Source: JAUVXJ01 sp034430275
Lineage (GTDB): Bacteria > Chloroflexota > Anaerolineae > UBA7937 > B3-Chlor
Assembly: GCA_034430275.1 (NCBI GenBank)
Contig: DAOUEW010000183.1
Span: 1 to 46,240 of the forward strand
DNA length: 46,240 nt
Direction of reading: 5' to 3'
The notes under the pieces are model-generated. The model did no database searches. It worked only from the letters and a program-made list of their open reading frames with translations, and was not told the origin of the DNA. Positions 1 to 7,319 of the stretch are shown here, piece by piece (within the stretch, counting starts at the first letter, position 1; each line of letters starts with the position of its first letter). The position numbers were made by a program, and so were the translations under genes.

Positions 1-180
1 GGGGTTGTCGAAGTACTCGAAGCTCTCCTCCACGAGGATCGCCGTGGCTTGGTACACCGGTTGCTGGATAAAGCTGACGCCAATGGCTGCCAGCGTAGCC
101 ACGACGAAAACCACCGCGACGGCCTTCCAGTGTCTGAAGACGACGTCGATGTAGTATTGCACGTTGAGCTCGATGTCCAT
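1..180 (-). CDS. Wzz-like polysaccharide chain-length protein, N-terminal fragment
   Basis: Reading leftward from the ATG at 180, the frame stays open to the window edge for 60 codons, so this is the N-terminus of a longer gene. It begins MDIELNVQYYIDVV, has a basic FRHWK segment, and then a hydrophobic stretch of about 20 residues (AVAVVFVVATLAAIGVSFI). A segment rich in aliphatic residues and QPVYQATA follows. This short cytoplasmic head, first membrane segment and 'P.Y.A.A.l.v' strand are typical of Wzz/chain-length-determinant proteins, which set the length of exported polysaccharides at the inner membrane. A GGAGAAGG ribosome site lies about 7 bases upstream. Family assignment is good; the rest of the protein is outside the window. 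Confidence 0.6.
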   Translation of the reverse strand, partial: MDIELNVQYYIDVVFRHWKAVAVVFVVATLAAIGVSFIQQPVYQATAILVEESFEYFDNP

Positions 181-460
181 GGGTTTCCCTTCTCCAGAGA
201 GTCTGTGACACGAGTCGCCGGTTCGGGTCCAAGTTGCGATTATACGACTTCTGCTCAGAAAGAACCACCCTGTTGTCTGTGGTGCCGAGGTGTATCGAGG
301 ATCTGCGTAGGGCTGCTGAGGGGAGGTGGTCCCACTGGAGTGAAAGGGGTATAATGGCTACGGCCCTCCAGGGCGGATGGATGCTCGTGCGCAGGAAGCT
401 GTCGAGCTTGGCGGCTCAGCGGTGGTATAATGCGCACGGGATGGCGGAGAGGGAGCGGAA
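181..460. promoter_or_regulatory. Divergent intergenic region with two TATAAT boxes
   Basis: This region separates the leftward Wzz-like gene from the rightward LysM gene. Two consensus -10 hexamers face right, TATAAT at 350-355 and at 426-431. The second lies about 30 bases before the LysM start codon. Neither has a convincing -35 hexamer at 16-18 bases, so they are only candidate promoters. Nothing else is visible here. Confidence 0.4.
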
Positions 461-1087
461 ATGGACTCAACGAGCCGATGGGGCACGATTCGGAGAGGAA
501 TCAGAAGCAGAGGACGCGAGATTGCGCTCATCGTTGTTCTCTTGTTGATCAACTATCTCATCTTTAGCCGTCTGATGCTCATGGTCTCGGGAGGGCGCCA
601 GCCGACGCCCACACCTACCAGGACTGCCAAACCCACTTTCACCCCCTTCAACGTGGTTGTTGCCACGCCCACTACTCCGGCTGAACCCACGCCTACCACC
701 GAAGCGACGCCGGCGATCTCACCAACGCCGAGCACACACGTCGTGCAGCAGGGGGAGACTCTGAGCGAGATCGCACGCACGCACGGCGTCACGGTGGACG
801 CTATCGTCCAGGCGAACGACTTGGGGGACGCAGACGCTATCATCAGGGAAGGGCAGGTGCTGGTCATTCCGGTGTCACCCACGCCCGTTCCAGAAGGAGA
901 GGGCACGGAGGTAGCCGCGTCCACGCCGTCCTCGACGGTGGGGCAGAGGGTGCACGTCGTGCAGGAGGGAGAGACCCTAAGCGAGATCGCCCGGATGTAC
1001 GGTGTAACGTCGGACGCGCTCGCCCAGGCGAACGGGCTGGACGATCCGAACGCGATCCGCGTAGGGCAGGCGCTGGTCATACCGTAG
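461..1087 (+). CDS. Membrane-anchored protein with two LysM domains
   Basis: A 208-residue protein. It has a basic N-terminus (RRGIRSRGR), one membrane segment at about 20-42, a Pro/Thr-rich linker at 47-92, and two LysM domains at about 93-137 and 164-208 joined by a second Pro/Thr linker. Both LysM copies carry the typical start HVVQ.GETLSEIAR and end in VIP. LysM domains bind N-acetylglucosamine-containing glycans, mainly peptidoglycan. The protein is therefore likely held on the outer face of the membrane, reaching into the wall. There is no catalytic domain. The start at 461 has a GGAG-type site upstream and the gene ends exactly at LysM2. The next gene, 41 bases downstream, has the same anchor-plus-linker plan and may be co-transcribed. 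Confidence 0.8.
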   Translation: MDSTSRWGTIRRGIRSRGREIALIVVLLLINYLIFSRLMLMVSGGRQPTPTPTRTAKPTFTPFNVVVATPTTPAEPTPTTEATPAISPTPSTHVVQQGETLSEIARTHGVTVDAIVQANDLGDADAIIREGQVLVIPVSPTPVPEGEGTEVAASTPSSTVGQRVHVVQEGETLSEIARMYGVTSDALAQANGLDDPNAIRVGQALVIP

Positions 1088-1128
1088 GTAGTACGAAGCA
1101 GGACTGGGAAACGAGTGAGGGGTACGGA

Positions 1129-1890
1129 ATGAAGCTGAGATACCTGCTCATCCTGGGAAGCCTAGTCTTCCTTAACGGCTTTGTCTTCACCGTGCTCCTC
1201 CTGATGGTATCGAGAGAGCTTGCCAAGCCCGCGCCCACGCCGACGACAGTGGTGACCACGGGGCCCACCATGCAGCCGACGTTCACATCGACACCCGTCG
1301 GCCCAACTGCTACCTTCACCGCTGAGCCCACGGCCACCAAGACCCCGGAGCCGACTCCCACGAATACCCTGGTCGTCGGGGCACCTACTGCCACACATAC
1401 CGTCGCGCTGGCAACTCCCACCGCCACCTCCCCACCAGCCGCCGCCACGCCAACTGGTGCCACTGCTACCTCCACGACCGCGCCGCCCACGGCAACGCCC
1501 ACGACTCCAGCGCCCACTGCCACCGCGACGACTTCGGCGTCATACGAGTTCAAGTACGCAGGGGGCATGGAGAGCGCGCCCAACTGTGGGACCGTGTACA
1601 TGAGAGGGAGAATCACGGGAGTGGGTGGCGAGCCGGTCGATGGCAGAACCGTACGTTTGAGGTTCGCAGGGAACACGGCCTACAAGGTGAGTGGCGATGG
1701 TGAAGATCCGGGAGTGTGGGGGTTCGCACCTCTGGCTGCTGAGCACTACCACTCGCCGTTCACCTTCCTCATCGACGTGGTGGAGAGCCAGGGGAACCCC
1801 GTGCCTCAGTCCGACACGCTGGAGATCTCGTTCACTGACTGCGGCGTGGCCGGGCAGTTCACCAACATCGTCTTCGTGTACAACTGGTAG
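1129..1890 (+). CDS. Membrane-anchored Pro/Thr-rich protein with C-terminal beta domain
   Basis: A 253-residue protein of unknown function. It has a membrane segment at about 5-28, a very long Thr/Pro/Ala-rich stalk at about 34-140, and a C-terminal folded domain from about 142. The C-terminal domain contains a 'G.PVDGRTVRLRF' segment and two cysteines (NCGTV, TDCGVAG) that could form a disulfide outside the cell. The domain resembles the C-terminal domain of the multi-cNMP-domain protein at 17067-19715, where 'GNPMPNMMLRF' sits in the same place, suggesting a shared Ig/transthyretin-like surface module. No catalytic motif is visible. It ends 20 bases before the convergent radical SAM gene. 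Confidence 0.7.
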   Translation: MKLRYLLILGSLVFLNGFVFTVLLLMVSRELAKPAPTPTTVVTTGPTMQPTFTSTPVGPTATFTAEPTATKTPEPTPTNTLVVGAPTATHTVALATPTATSPPAAATPTGATATSTTAPPTATPTTPAPTATATTSASYEFKYAGGMESAPNCGTVYMRGRITGVGGEPVDGRTVRLRFAGNTAYKVSGDGEDPGVWGFAPLAAEHYHSPFTFLIDVVESQGNPVPQSDTLEISFTDCGVAGQFTNIVFVYNW

Positions 1891-1910
1891 CAGCAAACTC
1901 GCGGCGCGGA

Positions 1911-2921
1911 CTACATCAGGATGGGGATGGCTCTTCCGCAGGCCGGGCACGCGGCGTCCCTTAGCCGGTTCTGAAGGACGGTGAGCCCCCGCCTCTCCAC
2001 CAGCAACTCACCGCAGTTGGGGCAGTAGGTGTTCTCCAGCCGGTGGCCCACGACATTGCCCAGGTACACGAACTCCAAACCCTCTTCCTGGCCGATCTGC
2101 CATGCGCTCTCCAGCGCGCTCAGAGGCGTGGGCGGCGCGTGGAAGCGATACGCCGGATAGTATCCGCTGACGTGCCAGGGTGTCTCCCGTCCCAACTCCT
2201 CGTGGATGCGCCTGGCGATTCCCCTTAGGCTTTCCTCTCGGTGGTTCACGCCGGGGATGACCAGAGTGGTGATCTCCAGGTGTACTCCACGCTCCTTCGC
2301 GTGGCGACAGTTGCGCCATACCTTCTCCACATCAATGCCACGGCAGTGTCTGCGGACGGTCTCTGCGTCTCCTTTGATGTCCACGTTCATGGCGTCCAGC
2401 CCGGCAGCGACTAGCGCGTCTAGCGCAAGGGTCGTCATATAGCCGTTGGTGACGTAGGTGTTGTAGAGACCCTGCTCCCTGGCCAGGCGGAACACCTCCT
2501 GGGACCACTCGAGCGATAGCGTGGGCTCGTTGAGGCTGATCGAGGTGCCCTGGCAGTTCCACGCCAGAGCGGTCTGGACGAACTCGTGAGCCGACACGTG
2601 CCTGGAAGGGCGTGGGCCTGACTTGGAGATGTCCCAGTTCTGGCACCAGGGACAGCCGAAGTTGCAGCCCCAGCTTCCAGCGGTCAGGGCCACGCTGCCG
2701 GGGAAGAAGTGATGGAGAGGCTTCTTCTCGATGGGGTTGGCCGACAGGGATGAGATTTGTCCGTAGGTGAGGGTGACCAGCACACCGTCTCTGTTGGTGC
2801 GCGTGCGGCACCAGCCCACAGCTCCCACGGCGAGCAGACAGCGCCGCTCGCAGGTCAGGCAGCGGACCTTGTCATCGGCCTGTTCCTGGAACAGCGCTTC
2901 GCGGACAGATGGATCGGTCAT
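1911..2921 (-). CDS. amrS: AmrS-type radical SAM enzyme
   Basis: A 336-residue protein of the radical SAM superfamily, closest in appearance to the AmmeMemoRadiSam-system enzyme AmrS and pyruvate formate-lyase-activating enzymes. The cluster motif CNFGCPWC (Cys86, Cys90, Cys93) binds the 4Fe-4S cluster that cleaves S-adenosylmethionine. There is an N-terminal Cys set (Cys21, 24, 28, 38; CLTCERRC...GWC) and a C-terminal zinc-ribbon-like pair of CxxC (CPNCGELL ... CPACGR), both typical of this family. The substrate is not known from sequence. Its usual partners AmrA and AmrB are not in the window. It lies convergent to the 1129-1890 gene and downstream of two Pro/Thr-tail genes on the same strand. 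The ribosome site upstream of 2921 is weak. Confidence 0.85.
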   Translation of the reverse strand: MTDPSVREALFQEQADDKVRCLTCERRCLLAVGAVGWCRTRTNRDGVLVTLTYGQISSLSANPIEKKPLHHFFPGSVALTAGSWGCNFGCPWCQNWDISKSGPRPSRHVSAHEFVQTALAWNCQGTSISLNEPTLSLEWSQEVFRLAREQGLYNTYVTNGYMTTLALDALVAAGLDAMNVDIKGDAETVRRHCRGIDVEKVWRNCRHAKERGVHLEITTLVIPGVNHREESLRGIARRIHEELGRETPWHVSGYYPAYRFHAPPTPLSALESAWQIGQEEGLEFVYLGNVVGHRLENTYCPNCGELLVERRGLTVLQNRLRDAACPACGRAIPILM

Positions 2922-2975
2922 ACGTCACGACCTGGGTCCACGAACCAATGGGCTGCACCGCTGTCGAAGCAGCCA

Positions 2976-3593
2976 TCAGACCGGGAGAGAACCGCCCCGA
3001 CCTCTCCGCTGCCGTGACCACGGCGAGCAGTCCACGTCCACGAGCTTGAAGCCTGTCGCATCCAGGTGGGCAGAGGCGCACGAGGATGTGGTCCACGGGG
3101 ACATTGACTCCGACGGGTCGACGGAGACTTCCTCGGGCTCAGCGGTGCCTGTCGGGCTCAGTGGCGTCTCCGAGGTGACGGTGAGCGTAGCTGTGAGCAC
3201 AGGCGTCGGTGTCACCGTGGCTGAGATGACGGTGGTCGTGGTCAGACCGTCAGTGGTGGTGATGACGACGGTGACGTTGACGCTCTCCGGGGTCGGGGTC
3301 AAGGTAGGTATGGGCCGTTGGGTCGGAGTGGGAGGCAGCGTGGCCGTAGGGGTAGCAGTGTCGCCAGGTGTCGCCACCGTGGTTGGCATCGAGGTTGGGG
3401 TGGACATGGACGTGGGTGGGGTCTCCATGGCCACTTGAGGGACCAACCGCGAGCGAAGAAGGTAGCTGCTGATGCCCAGACAGTACAGAAGTAGTGCGAG
3501 TAGAGTGAAAACCGCAAGCAGGCTATAGAGCCGCTTTTCTGGGACAGCGAGCTGTCTGTAACGGCGGAAGAGACTTCTCATGGGCAAGACCAT
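2976..3593 (-). CDS. Single-pass Pro/Thr-rich protein
   Basis: About 205 residues. It has a basic head (RSLFRRYRQLAVPEKR), one membrane segment at about 22-46, then a Thr/Pro/Val-rich tail with TPT repeats, followed by a less biased C-terminal part. No recognised domain is present. The tail is probably extracellular. A second ATG lies 12 bases inside the chosen start, and neither has a strong ribosome site. It is the middle gene of a leftward group (3641-4123, 2976-3593, 1911-2921). The opposite strand also lacks stops, a side effect of the ACN/CCN codon bias, but the membrane segment and the arrangement support this strand. Confidence 0.6.
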   Translation of the reverse strand: MVLPMRSLFRRYRQLAVPEKRLYSLLAVFTLLALLLYCLGISSYLLRSRLVPQVAMETPPTSMSTPTSMPTTVATPGDTATPTATLPPTPTQRPIPTLTPTPESVNVTVVITTTDGLTTTTVISATVTPTPVLTATLTVTSETPLSPTGTAEPEEVSVDPSESMSPWTTSSCASAHLDATGFKLVDVDCSPWSRQRRGRGGSLPV

Positions 3594-3640
3594 CTGTGAT
3601 CAGAGCTGGCAATCGGCACCATCGTCTGTAACCTCCGCGT

Positions 3641-4123
3641 CTAACCGTCCCCCTCACTGCTGGGGGTGCCGGTGCTCGTCGGGGTGGCGGACTGGGTGGC
3701 CGTGGCCGTATGGGTAGCAGTCTGCGAGGGTGTGCTGCTCGGCGTCGGGGAAGGCGTGTATGTTGGTGTGTCCGTGGCCGCCGGCGTGGAGGTGAGAGTT
3801 GCTGTGAAGGTGGCGGTCTCGGTTGGCGTCTCCGTGGGCGTGGCGGTGGCCGTGCTTGTCGGGGTCGCGGTGGCGGTGGATGTTGGTATCTCAGTCGCGG
3901 TAGCCGTCCACGTCGGCGTATGAGTAGCCGTCTCGGTCGGGGTGGGTGTGGAAGTCTCAGTGGGAGTGGGGGTCTCAGTGGGAGTGGGCGTGAACCGGGG
4001 CGGTGCCATAGCCAGAGCGACGAAGCCCAGAACGTAGCAGGGTACGGTCACGCAGATGATGGTGAAGAGGAGGCCGTAGGTCAACTTCCTTCGCTCTGGG
4101 AGATTGCTGTACCACTCGCTCAC
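3641..4123 (-). CDS. Single-pass protein with TPTET-repeat tail
   Basis: A 160-residue protein beginning at a GTG. It has a short basic head (NLPERRKL), a membrane segment at about 17-40 (LLFTIICVTVPCYVLGFVALAM), and then about 115 residues made almost only of Thr, Pro, Glu, Ala and Ser in TPTPTET-like units. This is an unfolded stalk with nothing on its end. Function unknown; related in plan to the proteins at 461, 1129 and 2976. The low-complexity tail produces a stop-free frame on the other strand, which I take to be a shadow. Confidence 0.6.
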   Translation of the reverse strand: MSEWYSNLPERRKLTYGLLFTIICVTVPCYVLGFVALAMAPPRFTPTPTETPTPTETSTPTPTETATHTPTWTATATEIPTSTATATPTSTATATPTETPTETATFTATLTSTPAATDTPTYTPSPTPSSTPSQTATHTATATQSATPTSTGTPSSEGDG

Positions 4124-4147
4124 TCTACGCTCAGACCTGTCTCTGGT

Positions 4148-4179
4148 TGTGCTGCCCTGATGTGCTGATCAGGGCGGCA
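4148..4179. other. 13-bp inverted repeat downstream of the flavin transporter operon
   Basis: Arms GTGCTGCCCTGAT and ATCAGGGCGGCAC, with one G-T wobble, enclose a 6-base loop. It lies between the ATPase stop (4384) and the start of the Pro/Thr gene (4123). No T-run follows it on the minus strand and only a short T-containing stretch follows on the plus strand. It may be a processing or Rho-type 3' hairpin rather than a canonical terminator. Confidence 0.4.
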
Positions 4180-4383
4180 CGTGTGTTTCTGGAGGACCTC
4201 CGCCCGGCGCCTCGTCCGCTATGTTGACCTGCCGACCTGCAATGGCTGAGACTCTCGCACTTCATGTCAGATGGTGCTTCGGCAGCGTGGACTGGTATTC
4301 GCCGGACTGGTGCTAGCAGAGTTGGTGCCCGTGACGCGCACCTCGCTAATACCGACGTATCGTAACACCTTTCTCGCTGCCGG

Positions 4384-5151
4384 TCAACTGAGGGAGATCA
4401 GATCTCGCACTCGATGGTTCAGGCTGGCGAAACGCTCGTGGTAGTAGATCTCCGCGTCGCGCGGGCGCGGCAGGTCTACGTGAACGGCCGCCTGGATGTG
4501 GCCGGGGCGGGGGCTCATAACCAGTACCCTGTCGGCCAGGAAGATGGCCTCCTGGATGGTGTGGGTGACCATGACCACGGTCTTCCCGGTGGCATGCCAG
4601 ATGCGGAGCAACTCCAGATTCATCTGATTGTGGGTAATGGCGTCCAGGGAGCCGAAGGGCTCGTCCATGAGTAGGATGGACGGTTCGTAGACCAGGGCCC
4701 TGGCGATAGCGACGCGCTGCTGCATCCCGCCAGATAACTCATGGGGGTGGAGATTCTCGAAGCCAAGCAGTCCCACCAGTCCCAGCAACTCCATGGCGCG
4801 ACTGCGAGAATCATCACCATTCCTGCCCTGAACCTCCAAGGGTAGCGTGACGTTCTGGAGAACGGTCCGCCACGGCATCAGGGTGGGGTTCTGGAACACG
4901 AAGCCGATCTCGCGGCGAGGCTCGGACAGGGTCCGGCCGTCGATCCGGACCCTGCCTTTGTCAGCTTGCAGCAGGCCGCCCAGGATGCGCAGAAGAGTTG
5001 TCTTCCCGCAGCCGGAAGGTCCAACCAGGCTGACGAACTCTCCCTCGAAGACCTCGAGAGAGACGTCGTGGAGGGCCTTGACTTCCCCATCGCGACTGGG
5101 AAACGTCTTGCGTATTCCTTCGGCAGCCAGTACAGGTCGCGGCGCGGCCAC
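4384..5151 (-). CDS. ABC transporter ATPase of the FMN-regulated transporter
   Basis: A 255-residue ABC ATPase of the SsuB/TauB/ThiZ type. It shows Walker A GPSGCGKTT (44-52), Q-loop (FVFQNPTLMPW), signature LSGGMQQR, Walker B ILLMDEPFG and the H-loop (VTHTIQEA). It would power import by dimerising under the permease encoded two genes upstream. It is the third gene of the operon; its ATG (5149-5151) directly abuts the stop of the binding-protein gene, implying translational coupling. Transporters of this family take up aromatic or heterocyclic small molecules. The FMN riboswitch heading the operon points to riboflavin or another flavin. Confidence 0.9.
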   Translation of the reverse strand: MAAPRPVLAAEGIRKTFPSRDGEVKALHDVSLEVFEGEFVSLVGPSGCGKTTLLRILGGLLQADKGRVRIDGRTLSEPRREIGFVFQNPTLMPWRTVLQNVTLPLEVQGRNGDDSRSRAMELLGLVGLLGFENLHPHELSGGMQQRVAIARALVYEPSILLMDEPFGSLDAITHNQMNLELLRIWHATGKTVVMVTHTIQEAIFLADRVLVMSPRPGHIQAAVHVDLPRPRDAEIYYHERFASLNHRVRDLISLS

Positions 5152-6141
5152 CTACGGCTCCACTATGAAATCGTTGGTGTACATCTTCTTCACTTCAGAC
5201 TTCGACTCCGTCAGGCCCGCTTGGAACATAAAATCCTGCGACGTCTCCCAGGCCGATGGATCGCAAAGGCCGAGTGTCTCACTGTCCCAGAACTTGATGG
5301 ATTCTTCGAGAACGGCCATCTGGGTGTCCCTGTTCTCGCCGCCTGCCTCCGGCACGTACTCGAGGCAGATCTCAAAGGCTTCCTGAGGAGCATCTATCGT
5401 GTCGCGCAGTCCGCGCAGCACCGCTCGTACGAGGCTGGCAACCAGTTCCGGTCGCTCTGCAATCGTCTTCTCGTTGGTGATGATGCCGTTAGAGACCAGA
5501 TTCATGTAGTCGGCCACGTAGATGACGTTTGGCTCGTATCCAGCCTGGCGCAGTTGCACCGGCTCATTTGCCGCGTAGACGACCGCGGCGTCCACCTGAC
5601 CTTCGGTCAGGCTGGCCACCTGCGTATAGCCGATGGACTCCAGGGATACGTCTTGCACGTCGATCCCCGAGGCGTCGAGAAGGGCCAGCCAGCCGATGTA
5701 GCTGGCACCCCAAAGGCCGGGGATGCCCACCGAGTGCCCCACAAGGTCGGCTGGCTCCTCCAAAGGCAGATCCTCCAGGGAGACGACCGCGACGGGGAAC
5801 CTGTGGAAATAGGTCATCACGTACACCACCGGCAGGCCCTGACCGCGTGCGAGGATGACCTGGTCGCCGCTGGCCACTGCGAACTGCAAGGTATCCGCTC
5901 CGACCAGGCTCAGGAGGTCCGTCTCCATGCCATAATCGAACTCGATCTCGAGGTTCTCGTCGGCGAAGTAGCCCTTGTTGAGGGCCACATAGAAGGGCGT
6001 GAACTGTACGTTGGGAATGTACCCCATGGCCAGGGTTACTTTCTCGGGTGGAAATGTAGGTGTAGGAGCAGCAGCACCAGCGCTGCAGCCGCTCAGAGCC
6101 AAGACAGACAGGGTAACCAGAACCAAGATCACCTTCTTCAA
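5152..6141 (-). CDS. ribY: Riboflavin-type ABC transporter binding lipoprotein (RibY-like)
   Basis: A 329-residue solute-binding lipoprotein of the NMT1/THI5-like family. The best start is TTG at 6141, preceded by AAGGAGAG. It gives a normal lipoprotein signal: KK, a hydrophobic core and lipobox LSGC with Cys19. A short Pro/Thr spacer follows, then the periplasmic-binding fold (VTLAMGYIPNVQFTPFYVALNKGYF, DLVGHSVGIPG). RibY of the Chloroflexus-type RibXY system belongs to this family, and such genes are known to sit behind FMN riboswitches, as here. The ligand is therefore probably riboflavin or a precursor or analogue, though a thiamin-pyrimidine-like ligand cannot be excluded from sequence alone. 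It lies 22 bases after the permease gene. Confidence 0.85.
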   Translation of the reverse strand: MKKVILVLVTLSVLALSGCSAGAAAPTPTFPPEKVTLAMGYIPNVQFTPFYVALNKGYFADENLEIEFDYGMETDLLSLVGADTLQFAVASGDQVILARGQGLPVVYVMTYFHRFPVAVVSLEDLPLEEPADLVGHSVGIPGLWGASYIGWLALLDASGIDVQDVSLESIGYTQVASLTEGQVDAAVVYAANEPVQLRQAGYEPNVIYVADYMNLVSNGIITNEKTIAERPELVASLVRAVLRGLRDTIDAPQEAFEICLEYVPEAGGENRDTQMAVLEESIKFWDSETLGLCDPSAWETSQDFMFQAGLTESKSEVKKMYTNDFIVEP

Positions 6142-6163
6142 CTTCGAATACTCTCCTTTCTTC

Positions 6164-7015
6164 TTATCTGACCCGGCGCCACGACAGGAGCCTACTCTCG
6201 AGCAGGACCACACAGCCGTACAGACTCAACGCGATGATCACCAGCGCGAATAGAGCGACGAACATCATAGGGGTGTCAAAGAGGCCCCTGGAGAGGTTGA
6301 CGAGGAAGCCAAGCCCTTCATCTGCTGCCACGAACTCGCCGACCACTGCGCCGATGACCGACAGGGTGACGCCTATCTTGAGACCTCCCAGCAAAACGGG
6401 GAGGGCGGCAGGGATCTCCAGCATCGTGAACATCTGCCGCCGTGTGGCGCCATACGAGCGCATGAGATCGATCAGGTTCTCGTCCACCGAACGGAGGCCA
6501 ACGATGGTGTTGATGAGCACAGGGAAGAAGACGGTTAGCGCGCAGACGATGACCTTGGATAGAGTGCCGAAGCCAAACCATATCACCAGCAGGGGGGCCA
6601 GAGCGACGATGGGTATGGACTGAGAGGCTACGATGTAGGGCGAGACCAGCCGCTCGATAGGCTTGGACTTGGCGAAGACGTACCCCAGAGAGGTAGCCAC
6701 CGAGAGCCCCAGCGCCAGCCCGATGAGCACCTCTCTCAGAGTTGCCCGTGCATGATGGAGGAGTGTGCCGTCCGAGATAGCCAGGAGGAACTTACGGTAC
6801 ACCACCATGGGCGCAGGGAGCACGAACGTGGGGTATGAGCCGAGCGTGACCAAGAGTTGCCACAGGCCGAGGAAGACAAGGAGGGCCGGAGGCGCCAGCA
6901 AGTACGCGCGGTACCTCTCTGGGACCCTGGCTAGCGTCCTCTTCACTGCTCCTGTGCTCCTCGAGAGCGCCCCAGCCGTGGCTAGCGAATCGGCCATCTC
7001 TCGCGAAGTCCCCAT
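6164..7015 (-). CDS. ribX: Riboflavin-type ABC transporter permease (RibX-like)
   Basis: A 283-residue permease of the SsuC/TauC family with about six membrane segments, starting near residue 36 (LLAPPALLVFLGLWQLLV). The cytoplasmic EAA-like loop reads DLMRSYGATRRQMFTMLEIPAALPVLLGGLKIG. The frame is open further upstream to 7204, but that stretch is the riboswitch and terminator. The ATG at 7015, 19 bases after the terminator stem, is therefore taken as start; ATG 6997 is an alternative. First gene of the operon ribX-ribY-ATPase. Expression should fall when FMN is plentiful. Confidence 0.87.
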   Translation of the reverse strand: MGTSREMADSLATAGALSRSTGAVKRTLARVPERYRAYLLAPPALLVFLGLWQLLVTLGSYPTFVLPAPMVVYRKFLLAISDGTLLHHARATLREVLIGLALGLSVATSLGYVFAKSKPIERLVSPYIVASQSIPIVALAPLLVIWFGFGTLSKVIVCALTVFFPVLINTIVGLRSVDENLIDLMRSYGATRRQMFTMLEIPAALPVLLGGLKIGVTLSVIGAVVGEFVAADEGLGFLVNLSRGLFDTPMMFVALFALVIIALSLYGCVVLLESRLLSWRRVR

Positions 7016-7033
7016 CGTGTCGATTCTCACGCG

Positions 7034-7066
7034 CAAACAAAAATCCCGAAGGTTTTGCCTTCGGGA
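7034..7066 (-). terminator. Riboswitch-controlled intrinsic terminator
   Basis: On the minus strand a perfect stem UCCCGAAGG/CCUUCGGGA with a five-base loop is followed by AUUUUUGUUU. It sits between the FMN aptamer and the permease start. Its 5' arm CCCGAAGG is also fully complementary to CCUUCGGG in the 5' strand of the aptamer base stem. That gives the mutually exclusive antiterminator expected of a transcriptional riboswitch. Confidence 0.9.
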
Positions 7067-7112
7067 CAGACTCTCGCAAGAACAGGGAAAGCCCCACCTT
7101 CCCCGGCCTGCT

Positions 7113-7257
7113 AACCTTCTCCCGTCCGGACTATACCGTCGGCTCCGGCCTCTCACCAGATCTGCCATACAGCTCGCGGGCTCGGCACCAGCTAGCGGTG
7201 CCACACCGCCGATCGGGAATTGGCCTCCTATGGAGGCCTCACCCTGCCCCGAAGGTC
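7113..7257 (-). promoter_or_regulatory. FMN riboswitch (RFN element)
   Basis: The minus strand carries the conserved RFN blocks in order: ACCTTCGGGGCAGGGTGA, AATTCCCGATCGGCGGT, AGCCCGCGAGC, CCGGAGCCGACGGTATAG, TCCGGACGGGAGAAGGT. The base stem pairs ACCTTC near 7251-7256 with GAAGGT near 7114-7119. The variable stem GGCACC/GGTGCC is present. One oddity is a 17-base self-complementary insert (7222-7238) that splits the second stem-loop into UGA and AAUU. When FMN binds, the base stem forms and frees the terminator at 7034-7066 to fold, switching off the transporter operon. Confidence 0.95.
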
Positions 7258-7290
7258 TTGCTTATTCGCTATTTCAAACTGCCAACTCTG

Positions 7291-7319
7291 AGTATACGCG
7301 AGTTAGGCATCTTTGTCAA
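7291..7319 (-). promoter_or_regulatory. Promoter of the FMN-regulated transporter operon
   Basis: On the minus strand, TTGACA (7314-7319), a 17-base spacer and TATACT (7291-7296). Transcription would begin near 7284, about 27 bases before the riboswitch base stem. The -35 region lies beyond the stop of pyrK and the -10 just past it, so the operon has its own strong start. Confidence 0.85.

Noticed and set aside
3666..4168. Long stop-free frames on the plus strand opposite the Pro/Thr-rich genes
   Set aside because: The Val/Gly-rich or Arg/Gly-rich translations are the complement of ACN/CCN-rich codons; no ribosome sites or membrane segments support them.
7016..7204. Upstream extension of the permease frame
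   Set aside because: It lies within the FMN aptamer and terminator, so it is regulatory RNA and not coding.
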